From NCBI GenBank assembly GCA_036429605.1, contig CM071591.1, positions 930,001-994,000 of the forward strand: a stretch of DNA of 64,000 nucleotides, given 5' to 3'. Below are positions 12,958 to 27,400 of this stretch, in pieces. Within the stretch, counting starts at the first letter, position 1, and each line of letters opens with the position of its first letter. This stretch comes from Cladobotryum mycophilum (Eukaryota; Ascomycota; Sordariomycetes; Hypocreales; Hypocreaceae). The translations under genes and the position numbers were made by a program. Below the pieces are notes generated by a model that did no database searches, had not been told where the DNA came from, and worked only from the letters and a program-made list of their open reading frames with translations.

Positions 12958-13003
<46 letters not shown>
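12944..13003. repeat. Compound (CA)n-(CT)n microsatellite
   Basis: A CA run of about 16 bases is followed by about 21 uninterrupted CT dinucleotides. Such tracts often occur upstream of fungal regulator genes, but no transcript can be inferred. Confidence 0.95.
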
Positions 13004-13005
<2 letters not shown>

Positions 13006-15283
13006 TGTTAGTCATTGTTTAGTAAACACACATGAAACGCTATATGGGGTCTTGTCATGGAAGCCTGGCTCTGCCCTGCTCTCTGCTCGCCCCCCAAGAG
13101 ACTCCATAATTCAAAAGGGCGCGTGGGTTATTTGTCTGGGACAACTCTGACCGCAAACTGAACCAGGCTCTTTGGTCTCGACTCCTTAGTACAGCTACCT
13201 CCTCTTACCACTCGTCATCTCTTAAATTTCAAAGAGTGGACTACCAAGCCAGCCTACGATCGCGATCTCCAAAGTTCCTGGTCAGTGTTGTTATCGGAAT
13301 CGCCTTTGTAACCCTCCGTGACATGGAGCGGGCTGACCTTCTCAGCTGCCAACTGCAAGCCTTTATTTAGAGTGGCTAAGGTTGATATCCACATGTGAAT
13401 TTCACAAAATGAATAACCTCAAGTTGCTCATGTATCGTGTACGTGCTTCCCCCGTTTGCACACCACTCCGCTCCACTCAAAAGATCATCGCTGCATCGTT
13501 GGTGGCAACCCAATAGTTAGTTGTCTATGCATACCCCAACTGCTCCATTTCGACTTCAAAAACAAATTACTGAGCGTCAAAATCTCCATTACCCCGAGTT
13601 TTGAGGCCAGGTCAGTTTACTAGTTCTTTATAGCGCATTGGAAAACCATGGACAAAGCACAAAGAATTCGATATGACCATACTACCATGTTTACATGGCC
13701 GTGTTGTTTACAGTTTGACAGAACTCCGTTGATTGTTCCGATACCGCGCATAAACAGGGCGAGTGTTGCTTGGCATATGCAAGTACCGCCTCCCTGCGTA
13801 CTGAAATACAAAAGATCCTTTTCCCTTCAAAGACTCTGACCGAGGGGGGTTTAAAAAAATCTGGTTGTTGAGCCCCCCTCAACATCAAAGACTGTAAATG
13901 CGCCGAGTGTGGTGCCACGGTATACCTACATCAGTGTGGATAAGGGAGCTGGCTTCAGGGCGTATCGTAAGCCGCCGAGAAGTTTTATCCTTGCAACGTT
14001 TGTTGTCTCGTCTTCCCTTTAGATATGGTCTTGGCCAGGGTTGAATTTTTTGGCGACCAGAGAGGAGGCGGCGGCGGCGGCGGCGGGGGCTCGGCATCCT
14101 TGCCCGCCTCCAATGTCGGGTTGAAAAAGAAAAAGTCAAGGGCATCCACCGAAGCTTGTCGGGTATCCCGCTTCGCGATGTTTTGTATGCATATAAACAA
14201 AATTCGGCACATGGGCATGAATGACTGCAGAGCAGGGCCCCTACTGCATTTACGCGAATCGTCCAAGTCGCTAGCAGCCCGTTGATTCAGAGAAGCTGTC
14301 AAATGACTTCAGTCCGTCGCTACTAGGGGGAAGGGGGGCCTGTGTTTCTCTCGATCGGATCTGGCGGTTTCCGATCTTTCACCCGTGGCATTGCTGGCTG
14401 ACGACGCTTGTAGATGCCGAGGCGAGGGACGGTGATATCAAGAAGGGGAGTTATCCATCCGGAGTTTCGCTTTGATCGCGCGAGTCGAAATTAATTTGTA
14501 AATCCCAATAGTTTAGTAGTTACGTTCCATTAAGGTGCTGTCTCGGAGGAGATGCCCTGTTGCGCACGATTGCTGGGAACTTTGTCGTGTTGGAACCGCG
14601 TTCTGTGGTTGTCAGTTTGATGCTCATGGTGATGTTGAAAATAGAAGGACTCCAGAACTGCACCGTCGAGATGGTGGGGAGACGAGGTGAAACCATTGCA
14701 AGGGTTGTCTGTGGGGTCGTCGGGGTGCGGGAGCGGAAAAACAGAACTAACCTTACCCGTTTGGCCCAATCTGTGTCTTTTACATAGTACGACTCTCTTT
14801 CTCTCAGCGCAACTCAACACTGCTAAGAGTCCGCATGTCCGGTACCTGCATTCCGTACCACTATCCAACTACGGTTTAGTGCATAGTGGGCCGTAGGTAT
14901 GTGCGTGCTGAGAAGGAGAGAGGGAGAGGGAGAGAAAAAAAAAGAGGCCCTCTAATCTCTCGCCCTAAAAAAACCTGCAAAGGGCGCACTCGCGTGGCAT
15001 TTTTGACATGCCAATGTCTAACATTGTTTAGCAAATTCATCTAGACGGTCTACCATTTGTTGAGAACAGACATGTGCCCAACTTCGTTCCAAGCCGATAT
15101 GCAGCCTTGATGGGTAGTCCGGCATATGAAAGAGAGAGGCGGAGGAAGGGTCTTGCCGCCGGCTGCACCGTCTGCCATCTTCTTACCCATGGGCCTTCCC
15201 TCCCATGGCTACATCGTCCATCAAACCATCACGACTAGAAGACTTAGAACACACTACCCACCGATACCACCCCAGGCAATCTG

Positions 15284-15322
15284 TCTGGTCTGGTCTGGTC
15301 TGGTCTGGTCTGGTCTGGTCTG
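15284..15322. repeat. (TCTGG)n pentanucleotide run
   Basis: Between seven and eight perfect tandem copies of TCTGG, directly followed by imperfect TGTTG repeats. Confidence 0.95.
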
Positions 15323-18300
15323 TGTTGTGAGTTGTGTTGTGTTGTGCTGTATTGTGTTTTTTTTTGTCTTGGGTTTGTTATCTGTCAGGCTTGGTGGTAC
15401 TATTGGGAAAAGGTGCATCCTCCCTCTCCATCTGCCGTCGTTGGTGCGCAAAAGGGCGGGCTGGCTGTTGACCAAAGTCGGTAGACCTACATACCGGAAA
15501 ATGCGGGGAATGGTGTTCTCCCCCCTCCCTCACCTCCAAGCAAAAAGACCCATGCTCATAATATCGGTGTGGTACTCCGTATATTGTTTTGAAACGCCTG
15601 ACTGACCTTTCCACGACAAGAAGCGCGCGAGTATCACGCAAAACATTCTCTTCTTTCCCAACCGACGGTTCCGGGTAAGATCTTCGTCATCAAGTCAAAA
15701 CTCCAGACATGACTACTCGTCAAATGGTCAAGTCGGAAAAGGATGCAAATTTAGGCTTAAATACCGAGTACCTATACTACTTCGTGTTGCTCTTGAGAGA
15801 CAAACCGCTAACAAATCGAGTTGGGTTACCATCAGGTGATGGACGCAGCAACGCGTAAGAAACCGGGCACATCCAAGTATCCATCTGGAGGAGTGGAGAA
15901 TCGGGTGAGATCGAACATCAAATCTCTTTCGGCACAGACAATGGATATTTTGTCTGGAAGCTGACCAATCGAAGCAACTAACCTGCATATTCATGTCTTC
16001 ACCGAGTTACGACGAGGGTCGATCACTCAAAAGGTTACTCCATAATTACACCTCCATAAACTTGGTAGTGCCCCGTTCAAGCTGTCACAGTCGTGGCACT
16101 ACTCCATACGGGAATAAAGGCCTTGATTTTTGAGCCATCTGAATCATCACCTATCCCTTGAATGGCAAGAATCAAATGAGATTCAAGTGAGAACGTCATC
16201 CGAGTCTTGAAAGGACCTGCGCGGCACCACATGAAACGCTTCTAACCATCATTTACATGATTCAATAGGTATGTCCTGCTGCTCTGTTCCAGCCTCTCAT
16301 AAGCATGGGTTAGTGGCATTAGCGAGGCTGAGATCCCTCCCCCCAAACCCCCATGTCCAGCTACGAACTGAGACCCCCTCGGGTTAGTCGGCCGAGGGCT
16401 GGACTCCCTCAGAGTGACGGCGTCTCGGAGAAATACCACCTAGACGTAACTTTGATGCCCAACCATGTAGCGGAGATGAAGTCGATAATTCACGATGGAC
16501 AATGTCGGTCTATGCCTCCATGGGATTGTTGGTTACGGCGCTGTTTCATTGCAGTAGCACTGCACTGCGCTTTGAAGTCAAATCCCCCGAAGCCAGCGAA
16601 TCTTTCCAATTTCTTACCTTGCTACTTTGCATGCCTACGCCAATACACACATTTGCTCGTTGTTGCCAAATCCCCCCAGTACCGTATTTGTCCGATGATG
16701 ACCAGGGAGGATGGCCAAGAGAAACCCCCGCCCCCGGTACCGAAATGACTGTCATGGGATAATCATGTTGCCAAACCTGTTTTCATCATAAAATGGGCAT
16801 ATGGGAGGGGGCCCTGATTAAACCCCCGGTAGGGGTGTGTTGCCGAGCTGCCATGGTTCTGCATCATCATCTGGATGCCTGTGTGGCGATTTCGGATCGA
16901 AACGATGGGCGACCTGCCGAAGTTACAAGTACGTGTGGAGACGACCAGCATGACAGCATAACCTTCAGGGCTACCCAGTCATTTCTTCTAGATCTCGCGG
17001 AGGCTCAGTACTGTTTTTTTAAGGTTATATGTGCTACCGATAGATGGCCTCGCTTAGGCTGTGTTTTTGCCACTTATAGTTGGTCAACTTATATGCGACG
17101 GGAAACTTACTCAGCCGTCAGGCAGGCCACCCACGTCTCCCTTGCTTCACCTCTCATCTTTATTTTCGTCTTTGCTTCCATGACTGATGATAATATTTAC
17201 CGTATTCGGCAATTATCCGTAAGCTTCAGGGCTTGGTCGACAGCGTCATGGGCAGCATGTCAAGGGGGAGGAGGTGGACCATAACGTCATGGGCGTTTTC
17301 ACCCTTGTTCGACTGCCAGCTCTAGACCCTTTTACAGCCGTCAGATTTCCCCCTTGCAGCGATTGATAAAGCAATAACCCAAACGAAGGAAGAAAAAACC
17401 GAAGAAAAAAACAGTGCAACGGTAAAATGAAAATTACTGTTGCCTAGCAAGGGTCTTTTATGCATGTAATATGACGCCATGTTCATCGGTTCATACTTGT
17501 ACATATAGTAGTATTATCCTGCAAATGGCTGCTTCTTCGGGAACTGGCATGGCTGGCTGGCTGACACTTTGGTCTACAAGGTAGAACAAAAAAAAGCCTC
17601 CTTTATTACAGGTACTAAACCTTCACGGTTTGATCCAGGGGCAATTGTGGATGGCAAATGCATTGCAACCCACACATGATACCATGCTTGTGTATCTCAT
17701 TACCAAACTTCTGCAGGTCTGAAACGTAAACGGCAACTTCCATGAGGCAATATCGTTCGTTGCTAATAGCCGTTATTGTTTCATGATTGATAAATGCAAC
17801 ATATAAGAGGATCGATATCGAGCGGCATCTGGGTTCGGGTCCAGTCTCCCGAATCACATATTCCACTCCTCCTCCCCCGGATAAAAACTCATATGATATA
17901 AATAATCCACTTCTTGCATGGATTTCCACAAATGATTACTAATCGTGACCATGTGAAGCAAAATGGTCTAGAAGTGAGGCAGATGCAAGTTCGTGTTACA
18001 GGGTAGCAGGTACCAATTGCATCATCGCCCCAATCAAAGAATTCCAAGAGGGAAGGTGATACTTGTTTCAAGAATTCTAGCGTTATTTATCTTCTCAAAA
18101 TGGCAGTGACGACGAGGTTCTTTTTACGGGATTCTAGAGTAAGGAGGTAAGTGCCCCTCACTCAAGACCATGGTCAATATTGTAATGGAAGTCACCCGTT
18201 TGCTCAGCACCTTACTCAACAGCATTTCGCCGAACTCTTGAGAGTGGCCGCTGCTCAGGACAATCTCCCCCCTCAACAACCTTTCATGGATCTCCCGGCA

Positions 18301-21300
18301 ACTCCTCATCACGAGTAATTTGCTGACACCTTGGCATCGCCTATTGACCGGGAAAAAAAACCAAGGTACGGATCCCTGCTCAAAGTACTTTTATGATTCC
18401 TTTGCTGATAAGAAAATAGCAGCTTTCATAGGAAACACATGTCCTTCCGAGACGAAAATGCGACTGAATCATCAATTTCGGTCAAGAGAAGGTCGCAGTT
18501 CGAGTCATGATTGTCGGCTGGAACGTTCTATGAACCCTCTCTGACATGAGCATTCTCGTCATCGGTTTCATCAGCCCTTTTGTCGAGTCTCTCTGGTTTG
18601 TCTGCGCAAACAAGACTAGACCCAAACAGTGGTTTGGCTCCAAGTCGCTGCCACGTGCGGCACTCTGCAATGGCCTGGGGGCTAGCCTCAAGGCCTCACT
18701 TGCTATACAGTCCCACTAGTGGATGTTCTGTGCGTTGTGAATGGTACAAAGCATCGATCAACAGACGGCCTACAGTACTTAACAGCAAGGGATATGGGAC
18801 GGCCAACAATTCTTCCCGGTTGATGCTGTGGATGAGCCTCTTTCCTGGTGATGCAACAACTGGCAAGCTCTGGCCGTCCGAGTTCCCATGAATCGAGAAC
18901 TTTCCATCAAGTTGTGGCGTTCGCCTCATTTAACTGCTATTCATCTTCATGCGAAATTGCCTTCAACCATGTCTTCCATGCATTAAAGAGTCTTGGACTG
19001 AGAGAAGGGGAATTTCAAGTTGGACAGAAATGCTATATCTACGATAAACACTCTCGCCTTGTTAGCAGCGACGTGTGGAGTTGCGTATAGTCTGCTGTTT
19101 AGCGACCTTTTGATGACCCGGAGTCTATGGAGGGTGCCAATGCCAAGATGTTGCCGGATAACTCCCAAGAAGCTTTGGGCTTGCTTCAAAAGCGTCATAG
19201 CATCCTGGCTTCATCTTCAAATGACCAAGTTTGCCAGACCGCCACAGGCAATTGGGCGAGTAGTCGCTTAGAATGCTCTGAGCATTCCACTGATCTGTGC
19301 TCTTAATACTGATTCATCCATGTCTTGTTATCTCTTTCCACTAGAGCTTGACACAAAGCTCGGCCCTTTATATGTACAATGCGCGCGCCTGGAAACCTCC
19401 ATCACAAACTCTCGCACCCCGAAGCTGGTTTATCCCTGGTCTTGTCAGACCAACAACGGTTCGACTGGTGGAGAAACAGTGGTGTTCTTTGCGGCTCGCT
19501 AGGCCCCTACCCGAGGCGGCAATACCCGCAGATGCCGAGCTGGCACGACTCAAGCATCGCACGGTTGCACCCCATTCACACCGCAAAGAATGAGCTTGAT
19601 GAAAAGAAGCATTGGTGCCCCGGTATAATCTGCGGCCTGCATTTCCAGCATGTTGTCTTGCCATCACCAGTTTGATTGCGGCACCTGTCATGCGACGCAT
19701 AGTGAACCCAATTCCGGAATGCGAGCGAAGTGAGTTGTCCGATTCTGGCAATCAACCTAAGATCCAGCTCACAAATACCAATACTCGATTGGTTCCGACA
19801 ATTTCATGTTCCTAATTCAGCACACTCCTCGGACCGACACTAGCATCGTATAGATAGTGACCATAGGGGACTTCAATTCGGTGCAAGCATGTCGATGGGC
19901 GATGCTCCATCTTTTCAGACACCTGCTCCATTCGCGGCACACCCGAACATCTTTGATTGCTGAACAGCTGTGGAGCACTCTTTACAAGTTGGGCGTGCTA
20001 CCTCTGCTTGTAATGTCTTGATAATGTTGCAATTTGCAGCATCCCTGTTTGATACCAACAAAATTCATCCATCCAATCCTGGAAATAATCCTCCTTATAT
20101 TCCAATGAACCAGCGCAGCTTCAACGTTCCTGTGGTACTTTTTTCACAGCAATCCTTTTTTTCCCAGGTCATGGTATGTGGTAAGACACGGGCCATTGCC
20201 TTGTACATTGGGGCTGAGACGCAAACTAAGAGCTGTTGGACCACCTTTAAGGGAACAAATAAAGGGGCGGCAGTGGTCGAGAGATATCCGAGACTGGGCA
20301 ACACAACTCTCCAAAGGGGGCACAAATGTGCTACAAACCCTGCTCCAGCCTATTATACCGTTGATGCCGAAGTCCGGGTTTCGGTGTGCCAATCCGCGAG
20401 TGCGCCTCAATCTCCTCTCTTATGACCAACCGTTACGGTGTACTTGGCACCAGGATCAAAATAACTCGATCCAATGTTTCTCTTTTTCCTGAATGGGCCT
20501 CCGAATCTTACTGGTGGGAATACGTAGGGCAGCTGTGACAAAGTTTGCGCCGTGTCGTTTAAGACAATACAGCAGCAATGTACTCACTGCCACCCACAGC
20601 AGGCTTTCATAATCGGAGCGTTATGACCGAATAATGGAAAGAAAACCTAGAAATATTCTCAAGAAGAGAATAAAATCTGAGAGACCTACTCAACAATAAA
20701 ATACGCCCATCTCAATTACGGAGCTTTTCTGTCGGAGAATCCGCCTTACCTTCACTACTCTGGCTATGAGAGCATGTGTTATAACCAAGTCTTTGGAGCA
20801 GATTGTTAAAATCACTTTCTTTTACAGGCGAGGACACACCGAGGAAGATCAATCTTCCGCTATCCATGATAGTAGGCCTTCCTCTGCAGTCATCCGTAAT
20901 ATGCTACGCGAGGGATCGGCGACGAGCTTTGGTAATTCTGGCTACTCCGGGATCTGGCTGCTCCGGGAGGTTGTGTGGGGTAGCGGACTGCCCGCCGGTC
21001 TATCCGGACAGAAACTCCGAATGCGAGGGCACATTGCTGTTCCAGGGTACGTCACAACCGTTCCAAAGAAGAGCTTGGAATATGCGTCTATGGTATTCTT
21101 TTTATCTTGTTGGTTACGACAGTCCACCAAATCGCCAATTAAGTCTATTGCCGCTGGCAATCAACAATACATGTAGACAACCTGGTTTTTGAGGAATAGG
21201 TTCCACTTGAGGCTTCTTCAATTATCGCGACATGATGCACAATAAGTCATCAGAAGCTGTTATGCAACATACCGTGCAATTTCGATCAGATTCTTTGGGT

Positions 21301-22330
21301 TTCTGTTTCCCAGGCCAGTCTCTTGAGCTGGAGCAAATATCCGTTCTCATCAGGCGGCCCATATTTGCGTAGTCAAGAGCATAGAATTGCTGCCGCTCCG
21401 GCGTGCCACCTTGTGATTCTTACGTGGGACTACTCTGCATATACTAACAATGCACTTGTAGATCATGAATCTGCAACATCTCCCACAGCCAACACATTGG
21501 GACGAAAGATGTGGCGAATGAAGTTGAAAAGATCTGTAGTTGCTATCTCAACACGAAAATTCCAAGGGATTTCGGATCCACTATTGGGCCTGAAGGATCA
21601 CTCTGGTCTTTTGGGCTATTGATTGTCAACTTATGACCGGGTGTGTGGTTAATACCACCCCTCTGATTTACAGGCTTATGATACCTGAACCACAGATCCA
21701 CAATCGATTCCATCTAAGTATGTTTGGGATAGGATTGGATAACCATCTCGACGAGAGCTGTTGGAGTTTCTATCAAGAAATCCCGCATTACTGGCAGTGG
21801 GAAGCTGATAAACTGGACCGACCCACCACTAAGCAGTTTTTTTGGCCAATATTGCAAGCTGATACAAGAACCCAGTAGAATCCAGAGCCCACTTCAAGCT
21901 CACTCTAATCAGACGGCTTTGCATGCCGCATTGCCTGCCAGGGGTGGTTCAACCCCTTTGCAAACAGTCTGGTTTCATGACACCCCTCTGTTTCCCCGGA
22001 TATCTCATCTTTCGGGACTGGCCAATGCAACTGCGATTGATGGCAGTATTCACGGACATTCAGCTATGCCTTACGAGCGGAGCTAACCACAAGACATCTG
22101 TCAAGACCGGAACGGCTGAAGCCGTGGCAATTGCATACAAACATAGCCTACTCGGCGGCCGCAAAGATTTAACGCAGCGGCGGCACTCGCTATATTTGGG
22201 GTTTGTTTGAACTACTGACTTGGATATTAGCGCTGTTATTTGTGGCGATGAAGTCTGTCATGCGAGCCGCTTGACACATTGTAGTAGCTGACGGATTAGA
22301 ATCTCATCCGGTTACAAGCCGTTTGAGCTA

Positions 22331-23240
22331 CTATTCCTGACGCTGATGGAGAACTGAAGAATAAGATAATACGAATCTCACACCAACGATTAACCGCAGT
22401 GATACGAGGCCGATGTAGTATAATATGGGGATGTTTAGGTTTCTGACATGGCTGACCGTTCGAGCTTCTAGACTTCTCAAATTGATCTCAAGCAGCCCAA
22501 GAGGCTCTGTCATTCTCTTTACTAGCTGCGGACAAGGTTGTGCCTTTCGGTGCACGACAAGGCAGATTAACATGTGCCATCTGAATGCTGTACTATCAAC
22601 AAACAAACGACAAGATTTTGAATATTCAGGGGCATACATATCAATCTCCGACAACATACCGAAATGACTAAGTAAGGGATGGCTCCATTGCCACGAAACA
22701 GCCCTGTGATTCGAGACGGTTCCTTGAGGGGAAAGCCAGTGAAAAAAGATGTGCTGAGTGAGACCATGAGTGTCCACTCTGCCACGAGGAACCCAGATCC
22801 ATGTCTCTCCTTTTCCGCATTCGTCCTTGTGGACGTCTCGCCATTGGTATCGGTCCTCTGTTTTTCCTTTTGTCGAGGTACAAGCTCGTTATTTGCTTCT
22901 GATACTCTCATGCTTTTAGGCACCAAGAGTTTTTGGGCGTTGCCATTTGCGGTGTACAGATATGCACAACTCAATGGATCGACAAAGCCCAATGGCAAAT
23001 CAAAATGCGCATCAGGAATTGCCAAAAGGAAAGAAAAGATAGGAACCGGCGAATGTGGTCCGAATGGCGAGAGCCCTTGACGTGTTAGCTGCAGCAGGGT
23101 CTACGGCGTCCCCGAAGTCCGCCTGCCCGCTAACGAGTGGGGTTTTAAACAGCTGGGGCCAGCCTTGAATGCATTGCCTTGAGTCTATGATGGCAAAGTA
23201 CATGAGAGGATTGGCGAATGCGCTGTACGCGTCTGTCCCG
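22331..23240 (-). pseudogene. Possible decayed gene of unknown family
   Basis: On the minus strand three consecutive open segments in different frames (about 23,012-23,233; 22,567-23,025; 22,331-22,777) follow one another with overlaps. The first is preceded by an acceptor-like CTTACAG and reads like protein (TDAYSAFANPLMYFAI). Frames change without clear GT-AG signals. I do not recognise a family. It may be a relic broken by frameshifts or chance open sequence; evidence is weak. Confidence 0.2.
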
Positions 23241-24440
23241 GCTGTAAGATTTTAGGTGTGCAATCTATTTGATCGTGGCATAGGGCTTCACGCACTTTAC
23301 CCAAGGCGTTGGGATTGTCAGTGGTAAGAGTTTCTTCGATTGTCCACTCTGACCACTAACAAACTACTGGTGGTACGACGTTTGCATGAGAGAACAGGCA
23401 GCAGGATACCGCCATGTTTGTTTTTTTCTTGCTCTCTTTTATGGATACGGAGAGCGTTCTCATTGCAATACCAATTACGAACTATATTTCTAAAAGGGGT
23501 AATTCGTCTGGCAAAATAAACGTTTGAGTAGGTATCTCAACCGATTTAGACCGCCATTCGGGTCAACGTGATGCTAGAAGATGGCGTTAATGGCGAACGA
23601 AATGAATTCTACACTTTTCCTCAAGCAGCGACCTTGAGGGATGGTGTTACTGGGTAGGGTTTCTTTTCTGGCCCCGAATTGACAAATGAGGCCAAATTGG
23701 GGGAGACCAGAAACGCCGCCGTTGAATGCCGAGTTAACCAATCAATAACTACCAGGCATAGTTGAAGAGGCGATCACGGAGGTCTAAGACAGTCGGTCCG
23801 GTGAATTGGTTCCCTTTTTGGGGGGGTTGCATTCTGTTCAAAGATGATGATGGTATGACTGAGAAATTGGGATTTGCATTCATTGAACAACAATTCAACC
23901 ACGTAACGGGTTTGCCAACGGGCATTGGCTGGACAGGTCCGAATGTATCGGGAGCCGTTGATCCCCGCAGAACCTCACCGCGGGCCGTGAGAATCTCCGC
24001 TACACGGCACAGAGATGGTGCCTTTTTGCAGTTAGTCTTACGAACATGGGGGCACTCTGACCACTCTCAGATCAGTGATGGTCTCACCCCTTGTCCAACA
24101 CGCACCTGGGTCGAGGCTGGCCGAGACCCGAGCTGAGGGGACGCGGGGCAGGCAAGAGAGTAAAGGCAGGATATTTCCGGAATTTGCATGACTTCGGGAT
24201 CCCGTGATCAGCAGGCAATGATCGTCGTGCTTCTGACAGAGACAATACTCTGGCAGAATCACCAACAAAACGGCAATCGGACCACGCCGTCGGTGATCCG
24301 CGAGTCAAATGCCGTGGGGATCTACAGACGATGCAAGGGAAAACGCAAGTCTGAACTCAATCGAAGAAACTAAGAGTGCGATCCAGATGGGCAGTCTCGT
24401 TTTAGTCCACCAGCAGGTTATCGTGTCTTGGAGGTGGTGC

Positions 24441-24468
24441 GGGGGAGGGGAGGGGAGGGGAGGGGAGG
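24441..24468. repeat. (GGGGA)n run with quadruplex potential
   Basis: Five G-runs of four to five bases, separated by single A residues on the plus strand, satisfy the usual G-quadruplex pattern of four G-tracts with short loops. Confidence 0.85.
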
Positions 24469-27400
24469 ACGGTGCTGCCATCAGTTTAGACTTGGGCTGA
24501 ATCATCAAGAGAGTCGCCCACACACAGACAAAAGCCTCGGAAGACTTGGACCGACAGTGGCTCGCTGGCATTGTCAAATGATAAAGACCCAGTGACCTGG
24601 CAATGGGATACGTACTTTTCAGCCACTACTTGGACTAGAGAACCCTGGATCGGCTTGCGGGGCCATGGGGAAGGGGTGCGCGATCGACAACCAGTCAAAA
24701 GTCGTTTAAGGGTCCCTTGACATGCGATGCAAAGATGATCTTGGAGGCACGTAACTGACGTGTGCTGTCCCATATTGCAGGACGTTTTATTGTGTGCTGC
24801 AATAAGTACTAGATGCATTGAATACGTCCGCATACGAATGCTCCGAGCCGTCCTTGGACGGGACAGACGGCATGGGAGGATATCATTTGCCGCCGTTGTT
24901 GGACCGACCAAAAAAACGACTGGTAGGCCAAGAGGCCATCATGGGGTAGGTGATATCAATGCATAGCATATTCCCTGCATACATACCGTTGCTGATGCTG
25001 GGGCACTTACTCCGTCGTCTCCAGTGTATTCTATTGGGTCATTCATTACCTTGATGCGATTTCAGCTATTCTTTGGAGGTGAGTGAATGATGGAATCAAG
25101 ACCCCGTTTGCTGTCAAGTCAGCAGCCACGAACATCGTCTTCTCCGTGACCGCTCATCATCAGCTGATGGCCATCCCTGAATTTCCTCATGGTGTGAAAT
25201 TTCTGGGACCTTCAGGAGAAGAGTACCCCCTCTAAAAAAAAGATAACAAAGAAGTGAAAGATCGCGACTAGATCATGAGCCTTCTTTGGATGGAGACTAA
25301 AAAGAAAGCGATGGCGTTCAAACCAAGGGAGAAGGCGAGGGACGCCAAAAAGAAAGAAGAATGAAAGGGCCAGGGAGCCCACGAGGATTAAGCAAGCAAA
25401 GAAGAGCAAGCCACCAAGGGACCAGTACCAAGCCAACGGTCTGGCTTTTGCAGCAAAAAAACTAGCGGCTAGCTTTTTGGCTCGATTGACGGGTCGTGGA
25501 CAGGGATGGGCAATGTAGCAGTTCGTGGTGGTTTGGAAGTGGGGACCCCTCCATCAGTCTTCCTGTACTACCTACCCATCCATGACCCAGGCCCTGTTTT
25601 TCTACTCCTTCTTCTCCCCTGCCATCGAGGAGTTCGTCCGGCAATTCGGTTCTAGAGAAGGCAGTCTGTTCCTTTTCTTTTGCCGCCATTGCTGGTGAAG
25701 GGAGGCAAATGCTGGTTGGTATCAAGGGACGCTTCGACCAATGGTCCCCGTACGGCCCGGTCAGATGAGTTTTCACTGAGATGCTACCTACTCCGTACCC
25801 TTGCATATTCATCTGTCTCTATTGTTGATGATCCAGTTCGTGGTTCATCACGCCACTCCATGTGTGGGAAGGCCGAAAAGACAGCAAGGAAGTGAGATGT
25901 GACGAGACGAGACGAGACGGGATTGCAAAAGAAAGGAAAATGGCGCGAGTGGAATGGATTGGAGGCACTCCTCCTTGCTGTACCACGGTACGTACACAGG
26001 CTCATTTCGCCCTTGATGAATAAGGCGTCTGGTCTATGCAGTTATCGCTGAGGTACTACTGTATGAGATGCAACAAAGCAGAAGAATGCGACACGCCCCC
26101 TCTCCCTTGAACCCCTGACCCTGACCCCCTACCCTTACCAATCTCTAATCCCATCCCATACCACACACAAACTCACCACTCACGCGCAGCATCCCCACTT
26201 TGAATGAAAAGAACACCACCATCAGAATGAACGATGGCTACGATCAACGCGGAGAGGAACCCCCCCCCCCTCCCTTCCTCTCCTTCTCCTCGAAGCCAAA
26301 AATACAAATGCGTGCACCTTTTTTAGCCCGCATGCTTTATCTATCCAAGGCTCTCCTGTCTGTCCTCTGCTTGGTCGCCAACAAGCTCCATCAACGACTA
26401 TGCGAGATAGGACACCCCGACTTTTGCAAGGGGGCAGATCTTGTCAAATGGGGTCGTTTGTACTACATGGCAAAGCACAGACATTGAACCACGTCTCGCC
26501 CTCTTTCACTCATCACAGACAGTCTCTCTCAGATGGCAACCTCTCATGCAGCGACTGGGGAAACGGTCTAGCTAGCTTCATCTCATTGCTCCAGGAATGA
26601 ATGACCTGTCTCTAGCCAGCCAAAATGAATTGCGGCTGCATGAGCTCTATCTTGCTCCCTGACGATGGCATGTACATGTACCAAACAACACCAAGGTCCA
26701 GGGAATAATTGAGCTGCGCAGAGTAACAACGCGCCGAGACTCCTGCCAATATGCAAGCTGCATTTACATGCAGATGCGGGCCAGGACTTAATTTAAAAAA
26801 AACAAGAACAAAAATTGTCTCCGACGAGAAAAGTTTTTCCTTTTCCCTCTCTCCCTCTCTCTCCCTCTCTCGCCCTCCTGGCCTGGCCTGGCCTGGCCCG
26901 TAGGATCATCTTGTTTCTTCATTGGTCTTACAAGGGTTTTCAAAGGGGTTCCGATGAGAGAGAGAGAATCAAGTTGAATAATGAATTCATCAAACACGGG
27001 TCAAACAAGCTGGCCCAGCTCCATCAGCTTTTGCGGAGGTTCCGTCAAGGGAATTTTACTCCGTTACAAGCCACCGTCCCGGGCCGAGAATTATGACAGC
27101 ACCTGAGGACCCCTCAAATCTGCTGTTTGCTTTACAGCAAAAGGTGTGCAATAGTAGAAGCAGCAGCAGTAGCAGTAGCAGTAGCAGCAGTGTAGCAGCA
27201 ACAGCTCCACCTTGAAAGGGCAAAGGGTCCCAACCCAATTGGCAGCCCCCAGCTTCAGCCTCCCTACCAGCTAACTGGGTTTGCTGGACAAACTAGGACA
27301 ATAGCAATTACCACTTGGTGGTGCCCTCCCACCCACATGGGAAGAATTATCGGAGTGGCCGAGACAAGTATAGGACCGCTCAAGTTGATGCTGCGAGTTA

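Larger units (their letters stand above)
8829..14500. other. Gene-free upstream region rich in microsatellites
   Basis: No supportable gene occurs in these 5.7 kb. The DNA holds many simple repeats listed separately (GA, CT, CA, GGT, CTGACAGA, ACAAG, GGC). The first kilobase is the probable promoter and 5' UTR of the C2H2 factor. Open frames here are built from repeats or lack start/intron structure. Confidence 0.6.
14501..24900. other. Gene-free region of unique-looking sequence
   Basis: About 10 kb of mixed composition with no frame longer than about 160 codons and no exon chain I can assemble, on either strand. Several short frames look somewhat protein-like (for example 19,368-19,751 minus; 20,766-21,192 plus; 22,331-23,240 minus) but each is broken and none matches a family I know. 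The region could hold strongly decayed genes or elements. Simple repeats are a TCTGG run near 15,284-15,322 and a G-rich run near 24,441. No tRNA seen. Confidence 0.5.

Noticed and set aside
20766..21192. Possible helicase relic on the plus strand
   Set aside because: Short pieces look vaguely like a P-loop (LATPGSG) but the lysine is missing, frames are broken and no second motif could be found.
26085..26165. C-rich stretch with CCCTGA/CCCTTA words resembling telomere repeats
   Set aside because: The units are irregular and not the fungal TTAGGG complement in tandem; chance C-rich sequence.
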